A stretch of DNA of 23,674 nucleotides. It comes from Vampirovibrionales bacterium (GTDB taxonomy: Bacteria; Cyanobacteriota; Vampirovibrionia; Vampirovibrionales; JAGQHJ01). The position numbers were made by a program, and so were the translations under genes. Below are positions 20,559-23,674 of this stretch, piece by piece (position 1 is the first letter of the stretch; each line of letters starts with the position of its first letter). A model generated the notes under the pieces. The model did no database searches and was not told where the DNA came from. It saw only the letters and a list, made by a program, of their open reading frames with translations. The DNA lies in NCBI GenBank assembly GCA_025451145.1, contig JANWKX010000065.1, forward strand, positions 1-23,674. Direction: 5' to 3'.

Positions 20559-21816
20559 TCCACCGCTTCAATCGTTAGGACAACCCAATGCGTTTGATGC
20601 CTTGAGTGCGTGTATTCACTGCGGTATGTGTTTACCCGCATGTCCCACCTATCGGGTGACGGGATCTGAGGCAGAGTCCCCACGGGGGCGTCTCTATCTG
20701 ATGCGCGCTTCTGTCGAGGGGCAGCTCGCAGAACCAAAACAGCTCATGGACCATCTCGATCTATGCCTTGGCTGTCTGGGATGCCAAACGGCTTGCCCAT
20801 CAGGTGTCAATTACGAAGCCTTGCTGATGCAGTCTCGTCAAAAGTTGGTTCAATATCAAAACCCTGTGAAACGATGGATCCGCCGCCTCTTGTTAAAACA
20901 GGTATTGCCGCGGCCTTTCATTCTGAATGGGTTTGCCAAGGTGCTTCGACTGTATCAAATATCTGGCTTGCAAAGGCTGGTTCGTAACTTACAGTTGCCA
21001 AAGCTTTTAGGACCTCTTGGCAAGCAAGAGCGCTTTATGCCTCAAATCCCTGAAGGGAAACCCATCTCGTTAGGCCAGGTCTTTGGCGTCAATCAACGAG
21101 GTCGTGTGGCCTTGTTCACTGGCTGTATTATGAACGCGGTTTATCACCGGGTTCATCAGGCGACCATTGCGGTTCTGGTAGCCAATGGTTATGAGGTCGT
21201 GATTCCGGAACAAACCTGTTGCGGGGCCTTGGCGCACCATAGTGGTGAACGGGATATTGTTGAATCTTTGGCCAAGCAGAATCTTGATAAATTGCTTGCG
21301 GCCAACCCGGATTGGATTGTGGTCAATGCCGCAGGATGTGGGTCTACATTAAAGGAATACGACCATATTTTAGAAGCCCTCCCTGAGGGGCGTGTGTTTT
21401 CAGAGAAAGTCATCGATGTGATGGCCCTTTTAGCCAAGCGGCCTTTGGCCGAACCCCTTGATCCTGTATCGGATCGGGTAACCTATCATGCAGCCTGTCA
21501 TTTGCATCATGCCCAAAGGGTTCAGCAAGAGCCCTATGAGGTTTTAAAACAGATTCCAGGACTCACGTTGATCCCCTTAACCGAAGCGGAGATGTGTTGT
21601 GGGAGTGCCGGTGTGTATAATCTGGCCCACCCGGATCTCAGCCTTGCCATCCTCCAGGAGAAAATGGGGCATGTCGAAAAAACCCAAGCGGATATCGTGC
21701 TTGCCGCAAATCCCGGTTGCATGCTTCAGCTTGAAACGGGCATCGCTCAATCCTCAATCGCGATGGACGTTATGCACCCTATTGAAATTCTGGCCAAAGC
21801 CTATCGAGATCAGTAA
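20545..21816 (+). CDS. glcF: Glycolate oxidase iron-sulfur subunit GlcF
   Basis: GlcF carries electrons from the flavin subunits towards membrane quinones. The 423-residue protein has two four-cysteine 4Fe-4S motifs: CIHCGMCLPACPTY (C23, C26, C29, C33) and CLGCLGCQTACPSG (C74, C77, C80, C84). Two CCG domains follow, each with its paired cysteines: FTGCIMNAVYH with EQTCCGALAHHSG, and AACHLHHAQR with AEMCCGSAGVYN. ATG 20545 is the start: GGAGGTGA at 20532-20539 is 5 bases upstream and nearly ideal, whereas the frame opens further up without such a site. It lies inside the end of glcE. Length and domain order match GlcF; GlcF also resembles LutA/GlpC, but the preceding glcD and glcE decide the assignment. 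Confidence 0.94.
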   Translation: MESHNPPLQSLGQPNAFDALSACIHCGMCLPACPTYRVTGSEAESPRGRLYLMRASVEGQLAEPKQLMDHLDLCLGCLGCQTACPSGVNYEALLMQSRQKLVQYQNPVKRWIRRLLLKQVLPRPFILNGFAKVLRLYQISGLQRLVRNLQLPKLLGPLGKQERFMPQIPEGKPISLGQVFGVNQRGRVALFTGCIMNAVYHRVHQATIAVLVANGYEVVIPEQTCCGALAHHSGERDIVESLAKQNLDKLLAANPDWIVVNAAGCGSTLKEYDHILEALPEGRVFSEKVIDVMALLAKRPLAEPLDPVSDRVTYHAACHLHHAQRVQQEPYEVLKQIPGLTLIPLTEAEMCCGSAGVYNLAHPDLSLAILQEKMGHVEKTQADIVLAANPGCMLQLETGIAQSSIAMDVMHPIEILAKAYRDQ

Positions 21817-21823
21817 GTCGCTG

Positions 21824-21849
21824 TTTCATCTGTCTAAATCAAGATGAAA
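21824..21849 (+). other. Stem-loop just after glcF
   Basis: TTTCATCT (21824-21831) and AGATGAAA (21842-21849) form a perfect 8-bp stem with a 10-base loop, 7 bases after the glcF stop. No T-run follows (AGAGGCTTTAC), so it is not a standard rho-independent terminator. It may stabilise the 3' end of the glcDEF mRNA or mark a rho-dependent end. The rest of the gap up to 21952 shows no gene. Confidence 0.4.
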
Positions 21850-21952
21850 AGAGGCTTTACGAGATGCAATTCGCCAGGCAGGTATATTGCAACTGCTTGC
21901 TTTTGCTTATGATCCCCACACAGCCGGCGCAACTGAGGGTGATCCATGAACG

Positions 21953-23269
21953 ATGGCCATTTTTAAGCATCGCTTTTATCAGGGTTTTCTTTGGCTGTTG
22001 GGATTTGGGTTTTATGCCATCTTAATCCTAGCCCCTAGTTTTGCGCAAAACCCCAATGGCTATGCCATTGAAGATCAAGTTGAAGCAGCACGGACGTATA
22101 TGGTCCATCAACGTTGGGATTTTGCCAGCTATGAATGGCGAAACGTGCTGGCTCAAGATCCCAAGTCATTGGAAGCTCATTTGGGTCTTGCCGAGTCCTT
22201 GTTTAAACAAGGATTAACGGCAGATGCCGTTCAGCATCTGGAAGATACCCGGAAAGTCATGACCAGTGCCAAGCTAGAGATAGCTTTGGCTGAGGATTAT
22301 TTTAATTTAAAAGCCTTTGATAAAGCCGGACAAGTCTTGATCGCATTACTCCAGAAAAACCCTTATGAGCCCCAGGCGTTCAAGGCATTAAACTCCTTTG
22401 TGGCCAAATTACCGGCAGCATTAAAAGATCAAGCTGATAAGCTTTTGAGAACCCAGGCCGATGAGGCGAAGACTAAGGCTAAAGCCGCTGTAAAATCCAA
22501 TGATTTTGCTTTAGCGTCTCGATATTACGAGGTGGTCAGTGATTATTCCCAACGCTTTGGTGATGTAAATGACTATGGGGTCTTGCTGTTTCTATCCGGA
22601 AATCGCCAAGGCGCTGTTTCACAGCTTGAGCTCATTAATCATTTTGGGGGCGTGGCCTGTGAATCCCATGCCAATGAGGCCATTGTGGTTTTAAGTATGC
22701 GCCAGTTTGACCTTGCTCAACGTATGGCGCAAGACGAATTGGGGCGCTGTCAAAACCTACAGATTAAGCCCAAACTCTATAACAATCTGGGCTATATCTA
22801 TGAGCTGTCTAATCAATGGACGAAGGCGAAATTTGCCTATGAAAAGGCTATTGAACTGGATCCTCACTTAACCAAAGCCTTGATGAACCTGGGCTATATC
22901 TATCAACGCAATCGTGAGTATGATGACGCCATTAATTTATTTCATCAGTATTTAACCCATGATCACGCCAATGCGGAGGTTTGGAATCAGCTTGGGTTTA
23001 CGTATGAACTTAATCACAAGCCAAAACATGCCATGGAAGCCTATAAAACAGCCATTCATATGAACCCCGGCTTTAAAGAGCCGTATTACAACTTGGCTGT
23101 GGTTTACCGGAAGCTGGATAAATTTAAAGAGGCCAATAAAGCGTTAAAACGAATGAATGAGATGGAATTTTCCCAGATGGAAAATACCAGAAACGGGCCA
23201 ACAGGCAATCCCAAACAGGAACTGATATTTGATTATGTGGATTTGTTTTTCTCGGAGTTGGTTTTTTAA
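21953..23269 (+). CDS. Exported tetratricopeptide-repeat protein
   Basis: The 438-residue protein starts with a signal peptide (basic KHR, hydrophobic 11-27, likely cleavage after PSFAQ near residue 32), so it acts in the periplasm or is secreted. It then consists of helical repeats. Less regular TPR-like units fill about residues 40-200 (DPKSLEAHLGLAESLFKQG is the clearest). Four consecutive clear TPR units follow at about 273-410: PKLYNNLGYIYELSNQWTKA, TKALMNLGYIYQRNREYDDA, AEVWNQLGFTYELNHKPKHA and KEPYYNLAVVYRKLDKFKEA. TPR proteins serve as scaffolds for protein complexes; no catalytic domain is visible and the partner is unknown. GAGGGTGA lies about 10 bases before the ATG; an ATG at 21946 in another frame stops after six codons. 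A second exported TPR gene follows after 19 bases, probably in the same operon. Confidence 0.85.
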   Translation: MAIFKHRFYQGFLWLLGFGFYAILILAPSFAQNPNGYAIEDQVEAARTYMVHQRWDFASYEWRNVLAQDPKSLEAHLGLAESLFKQGLTADAVQHLEDTRKVMTSAKLEIALAEDYFNLKAFDKAGQVLIALLQKNPYEPQAFKALNSFVAKLPAALKDQADKLLRTQADEAKTKAKAAVKSNDFALASRYYEVVSDYSQRFGDVNDYGVLLFLSGNRQGAVSQLELINHFGGVACESHANEAIVVLSMRQFDLAQRMAQDELGRCQNLQIKPKLYNNLGYIYELSNQWTKAKFAYEKAIELDPHLTKALMNLGYIYQRNREYDDAINLFHQYLTHDHANAEVWNQLGFTYELNHKPKHAMEAYKTAIHMNPGFKEPYYNLAVVYRKLDKFKEANKALKRMNEMEFSQMENTRNGPTGNPKQELIFDYVDLFFSELVF

Positions 23270-23288
23270 CCAGAGGGGCGGGGGCCTG

Positions 23289-23674
23289 ATGAAATTGTTT
23301 AAGACAAGAGTCTCACTAAACCGGAAAATTCGTCTCAATGGGGTCATATTGGCCATTCTAATGGTGATGGTTCTGCAAGTCCCACTCTATGCCGATAGTT
23401 CTTTGGATGCCCTTGAAATCAATGTTTTAGGCCAAAAATTTACGCAAGATCCATTGACAAAACGGGTGGCGCGCCTGGAATCAGCAATGCATCAGACGCC
23501 ATTGCCTCATGATTCTCTTTCGCTTCGGCTCTCTCGCTTATATCAATCCCAGTCATCTCACGTATCGGTGCAATCTGATGAAGAAGCTATCCGACTTTAC
23601 AACCAAGGCATTGATGAGGGTCAAAAAGGCCAGTTTGAAAAAGCCATTACGGATTACCAACAGGCGTTGCGTCA
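23289..23674 (+). CDS. Exported TPR protein, N-terminal part (3' end outside window)
   Basis: About 128 codons are visible with no stop before the window end. The product has an N-terminal signal peptide (basic first 17 residues, hydrophobic VILAILMVMVLQVPL, likely cleavage after YADS near residue 38). The segment LEINVLGQKFTQDPLTKRVA with RLESAMH follows, then SLRLSRLYQS. The pattern 'vlGq.f..dpL..R..rLE' is one I know from many secreted proteins of Cyanobacteria and Melainabacteria, where it is often found as a short repeat. A TPR unit begins at the edge (EEAIRLYNQGIDEGQKGQFE). AGAGGGG lies about 10 bases before the ATG. It follows the TPR gene by 19 bases and is probably co-transcribed with it. 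Function unknown. Confidence 0.75.
   Translation, partial: MKLFKTRVSLNRKIRLNGVILAILMVMVLQVPLYADSSLDALEINVLGQKFTQDPLTKRVARLESAMHQTPLPHDSLSLRLSRLYQSQSSHVSVQSDEEAIRLYNQGIDEGQKGQFEKAITDYQQALR

Noticed and set aside
21870..21952. Promoter TTGCAA/TATGAT upstream of the first TPR gene
   Set aside because: The spacer is about 15 bases, too short, and the -35 is a poor match.
1..23674. CRISPR arrays, insertion sequences, tRNA/rRNA genes, prophage or integration sites
   Set aside because: Nothing in the gaps shows regular direct repeats, transposase frames, cloverleaf sequences or attachment repeats.

Overview
The window reads as a chromosomal segment of a flagellated bacterium with two membranes. 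I infer a non-photosynthetic relative of Cyanobacteria (Vampirovibrionia/Melainabacteria). The grounds are an LptF/LptG-type permease and a TonB protein (outer membrane), a complete flagellar export core, cyanobacterial-looking histidine kinase and Lgt variants, and, in the last gene, a motif 'LGQKF..DPLTKRVARLE' that I recall as common in secreted cyanobacterial and melainabacterial proteins. Base composition looks balanced to slightly AT-rich. I see no mobile elements, CRISPR arrays, tRNA or rRNA genes. Coding density is high and no gene-free stretch exceeds 300 bases.

Layout: (1) 1-1627, end of an LptF/LptG-family permease, then a J-domain co-chaperone with half of the usual zinc finger. 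(2) 1794-7212, the flagellar export gate fliP-fliQ-fliR-flhB-flhA in tight order, followed by a small two-helix membrane protein. (3) 7373-9274, an unusual single protein joining a cation diffusion facilitator (CDF) metal transporter to a CBS-pair/CorC_HlyC module, with a possible sigma-28 promoter in front. (4) On the minus strand, a 153-residue orphan protein with a strong terminator and an ReAV-type (class 3) asparaginase, the latter divergent from a TonB protein with a palindrome in the shared upstream region. (5) A minus-strand two-component pair (soluble PAS-like histidine kinase; REC-degenerate GGDEF-REC regulator), divergent from lgt, which converges on a MarC-family gene. (6) Two unknown membrane-anchored genes, then a three-subunit glycolate-oxidase-type operon glcD-glcE-glcF with overlapping ends. 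(7) Two exported TPR proteins, the second cut by the window end.

How the genes work together: fliPQR-flhBA builds the type III export gate of the flagellar basal body. GlcD/E/F would oxidise glycolate or another 2-hydroxy acid and pass electrons through the iron-sulfur subunit to the membrane quinone pool. Lgt lipidates lipoproteins, the permease serves lipopolysaccharide export, and TonB couples inner-membrane energy to the outer membrane. The best candidate for something poorly described is the CDF-CorC fusion: it places the cytosolic nucleotide/metal-sensing module normally found in CorC and CNNM/CorB proteins on a different transporter fold.
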